Source: Oscheius onirici (Eukaryota; Nematoda; Chromadorea; Rhabditida; Rhabditidae). From it: 64,000 nt of DNA. Where the stretch lies: contig OW051471.1 in assembly GCA_932521025.1 (NCBI GenBank), positions 1,736,001 to 1,800,000 on the forward strand, written 5' to 3'. This document shows positions 44,601 through 56,769 of this stretch, one piece after another. Under the pieces are notes generated by a model. The model was not told where the DNA came from and did no database searches. It saw only the letters and a program-made list of their open reading frames with translations. Each line of letters opens with the position of its first letter. The stretch's first letter is position 1. The position numbers and the translations under genes were made by a program.

Positions 44601-47600
44601 GAAAGTACGCAGATTCAAGCTCGTGCTAAATCTTCAACTTTTGGGTCAAAATAGGATCGTACAAGACACAGCCCGCAACTTGCAACATTAATATGGATCC
44701 TTCGAAACGTGTAAAATTCTTTAAAAAAAAACTCACTAATGATGTAATAATTATGCCCGGCATCAAACTTTAGTCCACCCGGCATCGGTGAATAGTGCCT
44801 AAAGGCTAGTCCTATTGAAATCTGAAAGGTATTAGGGTTACAAAAACTTGAAAAAAAAAGAGTATTACTTCTCGAGAATGGTTGCTACAGGACCCAAGTA
44901 GGTGTGGATTTAGCAGGACGCAGTGTGTGTATTCTTCCTCCGAGACCTGGAAATATTACAGTTTTTGGAACACAGAAACATTGGAATCGCGTTATATGGT
45001 GGTTTTGCAACATTTCGATGCTTCTTCGGCTTGTTTCGTTTGTCAACAATCTTTGAGGTGTTTTGAGCTCTTCGAGACAAACGAATACTTTTCGGCATAG
45101 CAATATTGTATACCCGAAAACGGAGCCACAATGAACGGAAGGACAATCACAAGTTATGTGCCTTCGTTACCGGGCAGTTGTTTAATCCCCGACAAGAAAG
45201 TTTCCAAATCACGCGTTGCTGAACGTCAAACTGAAAAAGTTACCATCTAAAGAAAATGTAGCTTATGTCACGGCGGAAACTATGGCAGCTAAACCAAAAC
45301 GACGGAAACCATGACTAATCTTTGGCTCTGTTTTTTCCAGCATATTCTCGAATTCCTAGATCCCACTTTGCTTCCTCGCTACGGAGATCGCAGACACTGT
45401 CCGGAAATCCTGTTTTGTTGGCTCAAAAGTCACGGATAGAACGATCGAAACAAGTTTACATTTTTTTTCTGTATCACAGACTCCTCTCTTTCTGAAGGAG
45501 ACTACTGATTGAAACACACGAGCCAGACGCTAGAAATTTTTTCCAGAAGGCTTTTCAAACGAACATTGTTTCGCGGTAACATCTAATAGTCTTTCAATTA
45601 TTTGTTTTCAATTATGCTCTATGGCTTTCAGAGGTTTGTCAAAAAATCACTAAACAGTACTCTCGGGTGAGGATGTTCAGAACTATTTTTTTCTTCACAT
45701 TTTCATCCTACCGTCCCTTCATATCGGTGCTACTATTAAAACTAGAAGATCATTCAATCCCAATTCTCTCCCCGACTACAGCTCTTCCCCAAAACTCTGT
45801 CCTGACCTCCTCTTCTCTAATCATCGTTAGTCAGTAATCCAATCGCTGCCTCTAAGCCCGTTTCCGACTCTCCCCACGATCCGGCTCTTTAGTACGGAAC
45901 AGAATCTCCCCTCAGCCTAATTGTTGACATTTGCTCGCAGAAGAATGCAATTTCCTCTGTTGGTCTCTCGTTAGGAAAGGTCAATTAGGGTGCTTTTTTG
46001 GGAGCGCAGACTGAAACAAATGTTGACCACAAATGCCTCCGATTGACAGTCCCTTGTTTATTTTTACGACTGTCCGGGGCACTATCAATGTCTCAAAAGA
46101 GCGCTGAACCGAAAAAGGAACGCGCGCGCAGGGTGAAGGTCAGATTTTGCAGGGCTGTGTGTGTTTTTATGACGATTTGGACAGGAAAGAGGTGGCTGTA
46201 AAGGATACTTACAGGCTGGAGAGAGAAAAGATGGCTAATTAGACTGGGAATTTATTTTTTGATCGAAAAAAATCAACAATCAATAAAAAAATAAGAGATG
46301 GAATAGATACGGAAATAGTAAAACATAAAGAGTTTGAGATTCGTCGACGAAAAATTTCCAGACTCAGTCAATCGAATGAACCGGGTTTTAAAAAGTCTGG
46401 AAAGCATGTTTTTTCTAGAAAAAAATGTGCTGCGTCGTTGAGCTAAAGCTTTCTAAAAGAAAGGATAATCAATACGAAGATGTTTTTTAGTTGAAAAACT
46501 ACGAAATTTCAAAGGAGCATTTTCACAGTAGCCGTCCAGGAGAGAATAGGCTTGAGAGAAATTGATGGGGAAATAGTGATTGCTCCGTAACATTCGTTTT
46601 TTATGCTGGACCAAAGTTTTTCTCAAACTCTTCCGGATGATCGACGTAAAATTGCTCACTATAGAAGTTGTGAAACGCAGTAGGTTTTTTTCCTTTTTCT
46701 CGGAAGAACAAAATTGTTTGGTTCAGTGCATCAGTAAGCGGTACTAAAATGTTTGAATTTTTTTTGCGGAAGCTTGCTATGCAAACAAACTAACAAAAAA
46801 CTGCTTCGTCGTACAGGGTAGCGTACAGCTTCTGCATATTTCAAGTAACAAGAATTTCGAAAGTTGATGGTAGTTTCGATAGCTGATATGGTATGGAACA
46901 ATGCACTATTCAACGAAGTACAAAAATGAGACAAAAAATATGTGTTTTTACAGTTCTTTTCATTTTTTAGTCCTTAAACTGAATGTGATTTTTTCCAAGA
47001 ACCGGAGGGTAAATTGACTGCAGAATTCCATAACAGCCTGACTTTATGCAGAAAGTGAAGTCTATTGTGATGAGCAAGTGGTGACAAAATCATAAAAAAC
47101 ACTAAAGATGAACTTTGGATCGTTCAAAATGTTATTCAAAATTTCCCTACAAATATCCAGTCTTTACCTTCTGTTCCAGTGACTCTCGCCCGCATGGTCT
47201 GATACGGGAGATGGACTAACAAATGAGGTTGCGCAAGAGACGCGCCAAAGATAACGGTCTGTCAGCCAGTACATTGACCCTTCCTGATCCGGGATCAGAT
47301 CTCTCGGACAACTGACCATGTAAATGAGTGAATACTCATAGTCGTCCTCATGGTCCGATGGCTTTGGACAGTCAATGTTCACGCGATCATCAATTTCGGC
47401 CGAGATGACGTGGTCTGTGTTCGAGATGTCGAAGCTGAAAAACGTTATTTTTTTGAGGAAATGTTTCGTTGAGAAGCTTTATATAGGAACCATTGTTTTT
47501 GAAGTGTTCTGAGCGTCAAAGTGTTTTTGAACAGTGTTTTGAGCGTCATAGTAAGTTCTGTTGATCAGAACTTTACAGGACCTGTGAGCAAGAAAAATTT

Positions 47601-50600
47601 GAAAAAGGAAAAAAATCTGCGTTTCAACTTGAACTTGTATCTTCCCCCAGTTTTCTAGCCCCAATAGTGCCTAAACTTTCGAATCCCAAAAATACAGTTC
47701 TCAACAACGGTTTGTGCATAGTTTTTACAATAATGTTATTGACGTTGGAGTAGTAGAATCCCCGATAAAAGTTGTGGGAAGCGGACGAAACAAAAATAGC
47801 GTTTTTTAGAAAACTACCACAATCCTGCTAAATTTTTACAGGGCCGGTTACCAAAACGATTTTGAAGAATGAAAAACACTTTGTAATCAATAATCTTTCC
47901 CAGATTTCTTTTCACGATAAGTATGCTGTGCCGTTTTTAGACATAGTTCCGAATTTGAAACCTTTCAAGCAGATGTTAACAAGTGAAGAAAGTTGTCAAT
48001 CCCATTAGATTGTGTCCATAAATCAAGCTTATTTTTACTCACTAATGTTCACATCCAATAGCTCATTCTTCAAAGGGGAAATTTGAGAAAACGTTTCGCC
48101 GAGAACATAAAAACCCTAGTTTTTGAAAAATAATTTCACTGGAATACGAAAGTTTGAAACCATCCTTCCCTCTCTCAAGTACTCTTTTTTTTGTTCAGAA
48201 GTGCAACTTCTGCAAAGGTTTCATTCAGTACATAAAAAACATTAGGAAAACATAGCATTAGGAAAACGCAATTCTGACTGGGTTTTATCGGAAAAAGTTC
48301 TCCACAAGTTTCCCTCCTCTTTCACCAGGAAACCCTTTTTTACCACTCACAGTAGCAGAAAATTGGAGGAAAATGTTTCGTTCTGTAGATAACCATTCAA
48401 ACGTTTGGCGAAAAGCAATTTGTAATTGAAATGCAGTTTTCAATGTATTTTATTCAAAAAATCCCTTTAAAACTGCCCACTCCCTGCTTCCTCAAAATCT
48501 CTCTTCAATGTCCAGCGGTTTGTTTGGCTTTGGTTCTCAGATGACATCTGAATTGCATCTCGCGGGCGCGCCGAGAGCGGATTTTTGACAAGCTTGGGGC
48601 CCTATTCAGAAAATGGGATGACAGGGGCAAACAGTGTGCAAAGAAGAGAAGAAGGATTTGGGAGGGGTGGTCTTCTGGACCAGACCGGAAAATGCTGGAA
48701 ACTGTATAATCGGAGAAACGAAAAGTAGACGCTGACGCTCTTGTTTCCCAGTACACTTATATTCGATCGTTTTCTCCACGTTCAATGCTTCCATCTACCG
48801 TTTTTGAAAAAAAAAAGCTATTTTAGATGTGAGGAGAGCGAGAGAGGTTCGGACTGTGGGATCTGTGTATTGCCTGATCTACTACATTTCTTGAAACCTC
48901 GAAAATACTTCAAGAGCGCTTTTTCTTGTTTCATGTACTGACGCAGACTAGTTTTTGCCAATACTTCTGACATTCGAGGTCATGGCAAAATACATAAAAA
49001 TGCATAACAAGTGGGAGAACTATGCATTTTTCTTGTTTCAAGTATGGATCATACTGAATTCAGTTCGTTAGCCGGCAGTTCTGTGTCAGTGCTTACAATT
49101 AGAGCAAATAAAAAATAATTGGAACATTTTTGCAGGAAATTCTGATACAACGCTAGAAAGCACATCTTTCTTCTATCGCACTTTTCAGCCTGCCAAATCT
49201 GAACATTCTCTCAATATATTTTCACGTTTGGAAGCTCCAAAATGTTACAATTTTACCTGTTTTCCATGTAGATGTCAGTTTCTTTGAGTATCAACAGAAA
49301 AGGCGGATTGAAAAGTTGATAATATCTATCGTATATGTAGAATCAATGAAACGAAAACTAATGTTTTAGACTAGTATCCGAATATCGCAAAACTTCTATT
49401 ATTCTTCATTTTTGTCGTTTTCTTACTTACTTACTCAAACCAAAGCTTAGAACGAACCAACTCCACGTCAGACCTTCGTATATACCAAAAACCTGAAATG
49501 TTCTTGTTTTCTTATGTTTGACCGCTTTGTTCTGTCATTTTTCTGTGAAAACAACCTAATGACATTCATTTTGTACAACTCTCTGTCCCAAATTCTCTTC
49601 CCCGGACAGTCTCCTTCTCACAGTCTATCCTCTGAACCCCGAATGATATACGAGCGCCCTTGGAGAGGCGACCTAATCCGCCAGCCGTTCTCCCTTTGTT
49701 CTTTTTACAGTACAGGAAAATACACTTCCCGGGTTGCAATTAGTGGCCTGGGGAAGCGGTTGAATTTTTTTTTGGAAAAGTCAAAGAACCTAAAGAACCG
49801 GCACTGTTTCACTGGTATGATTATTCTGGAGGAATTTATGAACACGTTTTGTGATCTCCTACGATCGGATTTCATTTGTGGAAACCTGTAAAAAGACGGT
49901 TATATTGTTTGTTCAATGTGAAAAGAATGATTCCTAAAAGCTTTTCTGTTCGACTCAATCGTTCATTTTCACGACTTTGTCCACAAAGGTTACCTTGAAA
50001 TTGGAAATTGGCAAAAATTTATACACAAACCGAAGAAACGTACCCTTATACCCGTACCCCTATATTCAACATTGCTATATCAAAACGAGTGGAAGAATCG
50101 GTTTTCCACTTTTACCGTGTCTCGAAAAGTGGAATATTTGAACGAAATAGGCCATTTCAGAGCGTTGTCATGTTGAAAAAAAGATCATTTTGAGACGGAA
50201 ACTCGACTGAGAAGCGCTATAATAGGATTTTTTGGATTCAACGAAAACATACAAAACTTTTGTTCTACAGACAGAGCTAAACGAGCGTTTGGGTGATATT
50301 TTTCATTCAGAACGCTGTTGAAACTACATCAGTGTCTCTAGAAAAAATATGTACTTATATTGTAACATGTAAAGAAAAAAAACAGGCTACATGTTCGAAA
50401 GATTTCGTAATTTTATTCCATCGACCAATCTTTGTCCTCTTCTAAAAAGCTTTGCCTTTCCCTTGAAACATTCTTTTTGCTTACTTTTTGAGCTGTGTAG
50501 TCGCAAAAAGAGCCAGTTTTTGAACCCACGTACAGTAGCAAAAGTTACTACCTGTTCCAGACAATATCTCTCCATAACCCAAAGTACTTTGGTAAACGGT

Positions 50601-52490
50601 CTCTGTCGCGCACAGCCAGGTGGCTCAATCAAAGTCGCGCGCGGATTATCCGTGTCCGTTGGCTTTGTTCTGGCGTTCTCTTTTGACTTGTCCGTGGGGA
50701 CCGCCACGTATGGGACCAGGTGGTCTCCCGGAGCCGAAAGAGGACAGATTGGACTGTAAGAGAGGAGCGAAAAAGAGAGTGATATAGTAGATGCCACCTG
50801 TCGATTAGAGAGTCGTGGGAATTGAGGATTTGGAAGAAAATGTGTCTTATTTATTCGTTTCGGGACCCAGTTGCACCATTTTTTGAACAAAAAAAGTGGG
50901 TACTCCAAAAAAGAAAACGGCACAAACTTTCAGAATTGGTCTCGAAACGAATAGCCAATGGTCACGGTAATGCTCTTCAAAATGAACAGACTATTCTAGA
51001 GAAAGTGAGAGAAAACCTTGCGAATGAGTTTTCCAAAAAAATCGAAACGAGATACCAATGATGGCAATACATTCAAAAGCCTTTCATAGTGAAGTTGAAA
51101 CTAACGTTTTCGCTTCTTTTGTCGACTTTTTGCTATTAACTTTTTGGTGTACCAAAAAATGGTCAACTACAAAAAAAATTGGGCTCATCGAGACGCATAT
51201 TTTTTTTTTTTTGAAAAACGTATTTTACTCTTTCGCGCAAAAAGGTTTTCGACTTTCAAATTTTCGCATTTTTGGTGTAGTGGGTTTGTGAAATTTCACG
51301 CTGGAGCGACCAGGGTTCGAGTCCGCCGAGAGGAAATTTTTTTGGTTTTTAACAGTAGCATTTTACTGGGCTAAATATCACCCCTGTAAAATATCAGCTC
51401 CGTATGTTTTGAAATAAAGGCTAGGGAACGATTTTGAGTCCCAAATTTCGTCCATGTACTCCCCCCCCCCCTTAAGGTGATTTTTTTTTCGCGGAAATAA
51501 GTTTTTGGTCCGATTTTCAAAGCTGCCTAAGCCCTTGATCCCAAAATCCAAACTGTCCCAAAAGCTCTCAATATTTTTTTCGAGGTCGATTACCCCTAGG
51601 AACAATCCCATACCGATCCGATCAAGTTGAAGGGTAGCTGTAGGACTAATTACAAAGACTTTTGACGCCCCCTAATAAAAATGGAAGTTTTAATTCGTTT
51701 CCGAAAGGGAAAGGAAATTTGTTTTACTCCAGTGCAAGCAAGAGGGAAGAAAGTATTCAACCGCAATAACATATTTTTTTTTGCACTGGGAAAAAAGACA
51801 GTGAAGAGTCATACGGTCCATTCTCTCATGAAGGAGGTGAAGCATATCATAAGTATTGTTCGCTTGTTTGGAAATCAAACTGCGAAGATGGAATGACAAT
51901 AATCAATAGAGAAAATTCTAAAGAATACTTTTTCGGATGATGTCCAATGTGTTATTTCTATTCCCAAAAAGCTTACATAGTACAGCCGTAAAGTTTTCGA
52001 AAAGTACATTCAATATTTTTGTATCCCAAAAGAACATTAGTTAGATGGGCTACCGGAATAGGCTAGGGAAAGCACAGTGACAGCAACACTTTCAAGCCCC
52101 TTTTATACAGATCTAGGAACATTTTTCAATTACTTTTCGATAAACGCGTCTGAACAGAAGAATGAAGTCCGTCTATAACACGGAAGTGATGAAAAAAAGT
52201 TACTTTTGTTCTGCATTTTTAGGCGAATGAAAGTTAGCAAGTATTCAAACAACCGTTGAGGTATCGTTTTTATGCTAACCTGATCCAATACGATCCCCAT
52301 TTGAAACATGCTATTTTCACGTGGTGAAGACATTCTCGTGAAAATTTTGCAGACTCAACTGGACAGAATATTCGAACAATCGATTCTGGCAAAAAAAAAC
52401 TCACATCGGATTGGAAGAATTCCAGTAAATGTTGGGTAACCGCTTCGCATGTACGTAGGCGATCAAAAAAAGTAGTAGAACTCCAGCCAT
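41620..52490 (-). CDS. Ephrin (GPI-type Eph-receptor ligand)
   Basis: Seven - strand exons: 52490-52405, 47434-47317, 44946-44869, 44821-44737, 43069-42934, 42885-42821 and 41693-41620 (TGA). Their phases all fit and give 213 residues. The signal peptide is MAGVLLLFLIAYVHA. Then come the ephrin hallmark IYWNSSNP, RVNIDCP, YEYSLIYMVSEEEYTHC, a Cys in LLGSC, FRHYSPMPGGLKF, NYYIISTSDG and KKGGLC. Cysteines at about 51, 77, 88 and 140 match the four that form the two ephrin-domain disulfides. The last exon ends in a hydrophobic tail (WILSISILLFYLL) after a Ser/Pro linker, as expected for a GPI-attachment signal. Ephrins bind VAB-1/Eph receptors in cell migration and axon guidance. Which of efn-1 to efn-4 it matches I cannot say. 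Introns are up to 5 kb and hold several hairpin elements. Confidence 0.9.
43475..43860. mobile_element. MITE with about 42-base terminal inverted repeats in an ephrin intron
   Basis: GAAATTGACCAGCCGTTGAT near 43492 continues GACCGGAAATTTC. Its inverted partner, CCGGTCAATATCAACGGCCG followed by GTCAATTTC, is near 43820-43850. The centre is A/T-rich. Confidence 0.85.
43880..44006. repeat. Hairpin repeat in an ephrin intron
   Basis: Arms of about 50 bases: CTCGACCGTAA, TTTAGTTTGCTGCGAGACCG and GAATAACA at the left; TGTTATTCCGATCTCGCGGC, AAACTAAATGATTACGGTCGAG at the right (written in parts). Confidence 0.85.
44262..44418. repeat. Small inverted-repeat element
   Basis: CGTCTGTTCAAAAACGAACGC (from about 44262) and GCGTTCTTGAACAGACG (to about 44413) are the ends, with GCGGGACC and GGGTCCCGC inside. 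GTCTGTTCAAAAA also starts repeats near 40076 and 8186. Confidence 0.7.
45341..45439 (+). CDS. Possible nested terminal exon in an ephrin intron
   Basis: After the acceptor TTTTTTCCAG the + strand reads HILEFLDPTLLPRYGDRR and CPEILFCWLKSHG, then TAG. Codon use is coding-like, but the - strand is also open over much of it, and no upstream + strand exon was found. It could be a relic or chance. Confidence 0.22.
   Translation, partial: HILEFLDPTLLPRYGDRRHCPEILFCWLKSHG
47435..51229. other. Ephrin intron 1, mostly unassigned
   Basis: Mostly AT-rich with no clear exon. Two GC-richer patches stand out: about 49590-49690 (CGCCCTTGGAGAGGCGACCT) and about 50570-50740 (GTCGCGCACAGCC, GGATTATCCG, a homeodomain-like core, and GGGACCAGGTGG). 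These could be intronic regulatory modules. Confidence 0.4.
51230..51600. repeat. Diverged copy of the tRNA-box foldback family
   Basis: Contains CACGCTGGAGCGACCAGGGT, TCGAGTCCGCCGAGAGGAAA (consecutive, written in parts), AACAGTAGCATTTTACTGGG and AACGATTTTGAGTCCCAAAT, matching 7268-7345 and 1950-2045. The A-box end has decayed to GTAGTGGGTTTG. A poly-C run lies at about 51461-51472. Confidence 0.7.
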
Positions 52491-52491
52491 C

Positions 52492-52500
52492 TCAACGCAT
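52492..52500 (-). promoter_or_regulatory. Two-codon upstream ORF before the ephrin start
   Basis: On the - strand, directly after a probable spliced-leader acceptor (AATTTACAG ending at 52502), the leader reads ATG CGT TGA, then one base, then the main ATG at 52490. Confidence 0.5.
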
Positions 52501-52504
52501 CCTG

Positions 52505-54360
52505 TAAATTTTCTCATTTTTATATGCAAAAAGTGAAAAAAGGCGAAGAAAACTGGGAGCAGGAGACAAAAATAAGGAGAGGAGACGCTCTGCCCCCGAC
52601 GGAATTATGTAAATCTCATTAGGAGCGACTGGTGGGGGAATCCTCGCGGTGAATGGCAACGGAACGAGGCGGCGGGCGCGCAGACCGCAAGGCTGAAAAA
52701 AGGGCGGGAACTTTTGGGAAAGGATAGGACACTCTTGCCAGACTGGTCAGTGGGATTGTCTGGAAAGAGGCTATCCCGGAAACTTGAACTGAAGAATTGA
52801 AAACCGGAATAACATTGTTACAAGCTACTGACTGGTGCAATTTTTGAAGAGCTGATGTGAAAAATAGACCTTTTGAAGAAGAAACTGGGAAAGTGCAAAA
52901 AAAAAAAAGGTTCCAGAAAGGATTGTAATATGCTACGCTGTTGAGTGCGTACTACTTCTTGTTTTCCTTCTGGTAAAATTTAGAATGAGGGAGATACTCG
53001 TTGGTTTTCAATGCTGTACCCAGCCTTCCTTTGTTTCCATTGGAAAGCTCTACAGTTTCCTTTCCTAGGCTGCCATGACTTGATAAAAAAGTACACAAAA
53101 TACAAAAAAAGGATCTAGAAATTAATCATAACAGATCCTGTTTTGAGTCTTTCAATGGGCACCTAGCCAAAAACGCCTGCAATACTCCTGCAATCTGCGC
53201 ACCGACAGTTGCTTGGACGTCGTGAACAAATGAATCATGCCGTAACTTGATAAGAAAGTGTTTCAGAATCTCTATAAAGTTCAGCAAACAGAAGAGCAGT
53301 TAATTCCGCCGATTTCTTGTTTTTTGAGTCTAAAAGTTGACTTGGTTTTAAACAAAAAAAAGAGGGATGGATGTTTCAAACACAAAAGTGTAGTAGCGAA
53401 GAACATTCGATTTAGCAAAAACAGAATATGGAAGATGAAAGATTTCCCGCTTTCTTCTTTATATAACTTGTTCCCGGAACGGCGTCCAGCTTTGACTACA
53501 GAGTTAGCATTTTTGGCCTAGTTACCGGAGGCACGCTACGGGCCATAATTCAACAGTTCGGGAACGGTCAATTACCTACTTTTGAAACGGGAGAGAAAGT
53601 CTCGAGAATGGATAAATGTTTCGAAAGGAACGTGAAATTGTTCAAGGGATATTGAATAGACTAACTGATCCATAAGGACGAAACTTCAGTCATCTATAAT
53701 TTGAACTAATTTTCCTATCCCTGGCTCTGAAGGTTGCGAAAATGACTAGATTTTGAACTGGGAAAGGGTAAAAAAGATTTTGCCCTAATAGGATTTCATT
53801 GCTAGCTAGTCTATATTCTACCTGTAGTAACTGACAATAATCGCAGCTTCGCTTTTGCCGCTACATCAAAATAAGAAAACGTAGGATCGCTGCACCACTC
53901 CTGTGGTCCCTAAATCACTTTTACCTAACAGTTGAATCTAAAACTGTCACGTAAACGAAACCTTTTTCACTCTTTTGTTTGTTTTACCCACTAAATATAA
54001 GTATCCTACTAAACGTGAACGTAATGAAACTTCGATCAAAAAATTTACATAAATCTAGTGGGAGAAACAAAAAATTTTTTTTACTCGGCATATTTTTATT
54101 TGAATTCGACTGTCAGTGGCAACGGAAATATTGTCGGTTTACCTCGGCTGGGAAAAGAAAAAAAAACTACGAGAATGTGACAGAAGACTCTTTCTACCAG
54201 CTCCAAGAAGAAGCTGGAAAATTCCTCAAAGTCTCAGTAAGAATATTAGTAACACGCAATTCGGTGGAGGAAAAGTCAGCAAGCAAAAATTCCTCCGGCA
54301 CAAATTTCTGTGTCAAACAGACGCTAACGCGCATTCAAACCTCAAACACCTCAAATATTG
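52505..54360. other. Region upstream of the ephrin gene
   Basis: A GC-rich patch at about 52585-52740 includes TTATGTAAATCTCATTAGGA, which combines octamer-like and homeodomain-like words, and is the best promoter or enhancer candidate. A + strand exon-like stretch at about 54114-54240 (NVTEDSFYQLQEEAGKF before GTAAGA) has no recognisable family and no partner exon. Confidence 0.4.
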
Positions 54361-54365
54361 ATTTT

Positions 54366-54660
54366 CCGGGTTTTACTCGTTCTATGCTCATTTTTTCGAT
54401 TTCTACTTGTTTCTAATCTTTTTTTTTCTATCGTCGAAAATTACCCCTACAATGAGTGGTGGAACGTCAAAATTGATAGAAACATGACGAAAAAAAACGA
54501 AACTGCACTTTTTGGCCTAAAATCTGTTGTTTTCGTCTATTTCCGCCATTTTTACACTAATTTTAGCGTTCCACCACTCATTTTAGGGGTAATTTTTGAC
54601 GAGAAATCGATTGAAAACAAGTAAAAATCGAAAAAATGAGTCTAAACACCTAAAAATGAA
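54366..54660. mobile_element. Foldback element with about 100-base arms
   Basis: The left arm (CTCATTTTTTCGATTTCTAC, AAAATTACCCCTA, ATGAGTGGTGGAACG) is inverted relative to the right arm (CGTTCCACCACTCATTTTAG, GGGTAATTTTTGACGA, GTAAAAATCGAAAAAATGAG). There is no coding capacity. Confidence 0.85.
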
Positions 54661-56303
54661 ATGTTGTCGTGGGTCCCGCCACGCAGTTACCTGATTTCCC
54701 CTGCGGGCATGTTCGCACACAAGGGGACTGTCCCTTTAACTAAAAGTGATTCAGGGACTGCAGGAGTGCTCTGCAACGATCAAGTGCCAAAAAAATCGAA
54801 AAAAACCAGAAGTTATGAGGATCGAAAGTTCGCTGTACTGGCTTCAGCAAAAAGAATAAATTGACGACATTTTTTTTTTCATAAAGCTTCTGCAAAAATG
54901 GAAGTAATAGTGGTTCCAGGAGCAAACATTTGGTAGAGAAGAACAGTTGGCAAAGGAAATTTTCCGTTCCGTTATAGTCTGTGTCCAGCGAATACTCTCC
55001 AAGCGTGAACATTTCTATCCTGCAATCTCTTTTTTTTGGTTTCACAAAAAAAACATAGACCGTTCCGATTTCCTAACTGTAGCCAAGTAATCATTTTGGG
55101 TCAATGCTTGGGGTAAAATTTTACAGTTCTGAAAGAGGAAAACAGCTCGAAAAGACTAACACCAAGATCGGACTGAATCAAAACGCAGCTCAGCAATCAG
55201 TATCTCTGTCGCTCTCACTCGATCTGTGTCCGAGAGCAAATAAGAGGAGTGTCAGTGTTGCAAAAAAAGAAGGGGCATTAGGCTGATCTGCAAATATAGG
55301 TTTGGAGAGATTGAAAATAGACATGTTCAAGGTTTTTTCAAGCGTTCAAGTTCCAGATAGTCATACTCTTCTTATTTTCGAATATTTTGGCGAACGAAGT
55401 GAAACACTGGCAAACAAGAAAACCCGGAGTATTCACATCATTGTGAAACCAAACCTTTTTTTATATGCATTTTAGATTTTGAAGAAAGAAAGAAGGCGAA
55501 AAAAATAGAAATTATCGAATAGTTCAGGACGTTTAGATGTATGCGTTGATGTTGTAAAGTAAAGTATCTCCCGACTTCAAGCAATTGTGCTAGCGGGTGC
55601 TACCTGAGGGGCCAGGTTGCGAGGGCATGAACGTTCCAAAGTTGCCAAACCTTTATCGTTGATGTTGTATCACGTAGTAAAACAAGTTGATTTTCGTTTT
55701 TTTTCACACAAAAAAACTGTTGACAAAGCTGTAAATTATTTTTTTCACCACGTCGCTTCGCGAAAAAATTTCACCAATGAAGTGACGAAACGAAGGAACC
55801 AAGAGTATTCATCACGCTTGTGAAACCGGAGTTTTTGTGTCCCTTTTTTTTCGCTTTAGGAACCGACCATACATTGGCTTGCCTGGAGCTCTTCATCTTA
55901 TCTTGATTGTGCAACAAAAAAGTACACTTCTCTGGAGAGAACGCTTGTTCAAAAATCGGCCGTATTGTTTAGATTCAGAAGGTTCTAAAAATGTACAGTT
56001 CGTGAGCCAATTTGTTTCTTCAGAAAACTTCGTTTCTATGTAGTTTCTGTTCAGATGGCTAACGAGAAAAGTTCGATCTTTGACAGTATTGTTGCTGTCA
56101 CAAACATAGCATGTAAAAGGTAGGATACTCAGTTAAAAAAACCCAGTCAAACCTTCAAATTTTTTTGGCTGAGTAGCAAACATTCGTATGCTATTTCTGG
56201 GTCTACTGGGCTGGAAACGAAAACGTCCAAAGGTCTACTTTTCTTCAGTAATCGCTGAACAGACTGTATATTTCCTAACAACTAAATGGGTGAAATGCGG
56301 TCT
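54661..56303. other. Intergenic, no gene recognised
   Basis: AT-rich sequence with scattered short open frames and no splice-joined coding series. GGGTCCCGCCACG near 54671 resembles part of the 44.3-kb hairpin repeat. Confidence 0.45.
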
Positions 56304-56307
56304 TTAA

Positions 56308-56765
56308 AGCGAGCCTCCCCCATTGTCGATAAACTACGTGGTTAAGTCGATTTGTTACATGTATAAGCTCGGCGGCCGCGCCGCTTGTCATATTTGGCGC
56401 AGCGGGTAAGAGTACTGTCTACGAATCAGAGCATGGAAGGTTCGATCCCCGCCACTGTAATTTTTCTTTTCTACAAAAAGACAGTAATCGTTTACAAATT
56501 CATTTTTGATTTATGTACTAGTTAAACGAAGACATACACGACTTGATATCCTTGCAGTAAGGGAAGTTTAGCTCGAAAAACCAACTTTTATGTTATGTTT
56601 CAGTTTGTAGTAGGCTTACAAAAAATATAAAAATATAACTCGCGGGGCAGTCGAACCAAAGACTTCAAAATTACTAAAAACCTGCTCTATCCACTGCGCC
56701 AGCAAGAGCGCCCGCGGCGAAACAAGGCCGCAAAAATTCAAACGGGGTATAGGGGGAGGCTCGCT
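56308..56765. mobile_element. TTAA-flanked element with two opposed tRNA-like modules
   Basis: TTAA at 56304-56307 and 56766-56769 flank terminal repeats AGCGAGCCTCCCCC and GGGGGAGGCTCGCT. Inside, the + strand has TGGCGCAGCGGGTAAGAG with GGTTCGATCCCCGCC (about 56394-56453). The - strand has TGGCGCAGTGGATAGAGC with GGTTCGACTGCCCCG (about 56704-56645). TTAA duplication is typical of piggyBac-type elements; no transposase is present. Confidence 0.78.
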
Positions 56766-56769
56766 TTAA

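Noticed and set aside
47164-47316. Extension of ephrin exon 2 to a second donor at 47167
   Set aside because: The extension is open but ends in a phase incompatible with the exon at 44821 and replaces the conserved VSEEEYTHC segment. The donor at 47316 joined to 44946 restores the ephrin pattern in phase.
50387-50923. A 178-codon - strand frame in ephrin intron 1
   Set aside because: It is the longest frame in the intron, but its composition is background-like, the opposite strand is open over much of the same stretch, and no domain or splice partner is visible.
56390-56460. A possible functional tRNA gene with clear A and B boxes
   Set aside because: The arms do not fold into a convincing acceptor stem, and the module lies within a TTAA-bounded element with a second inverted module. 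A SINE-derived origin is more likely.
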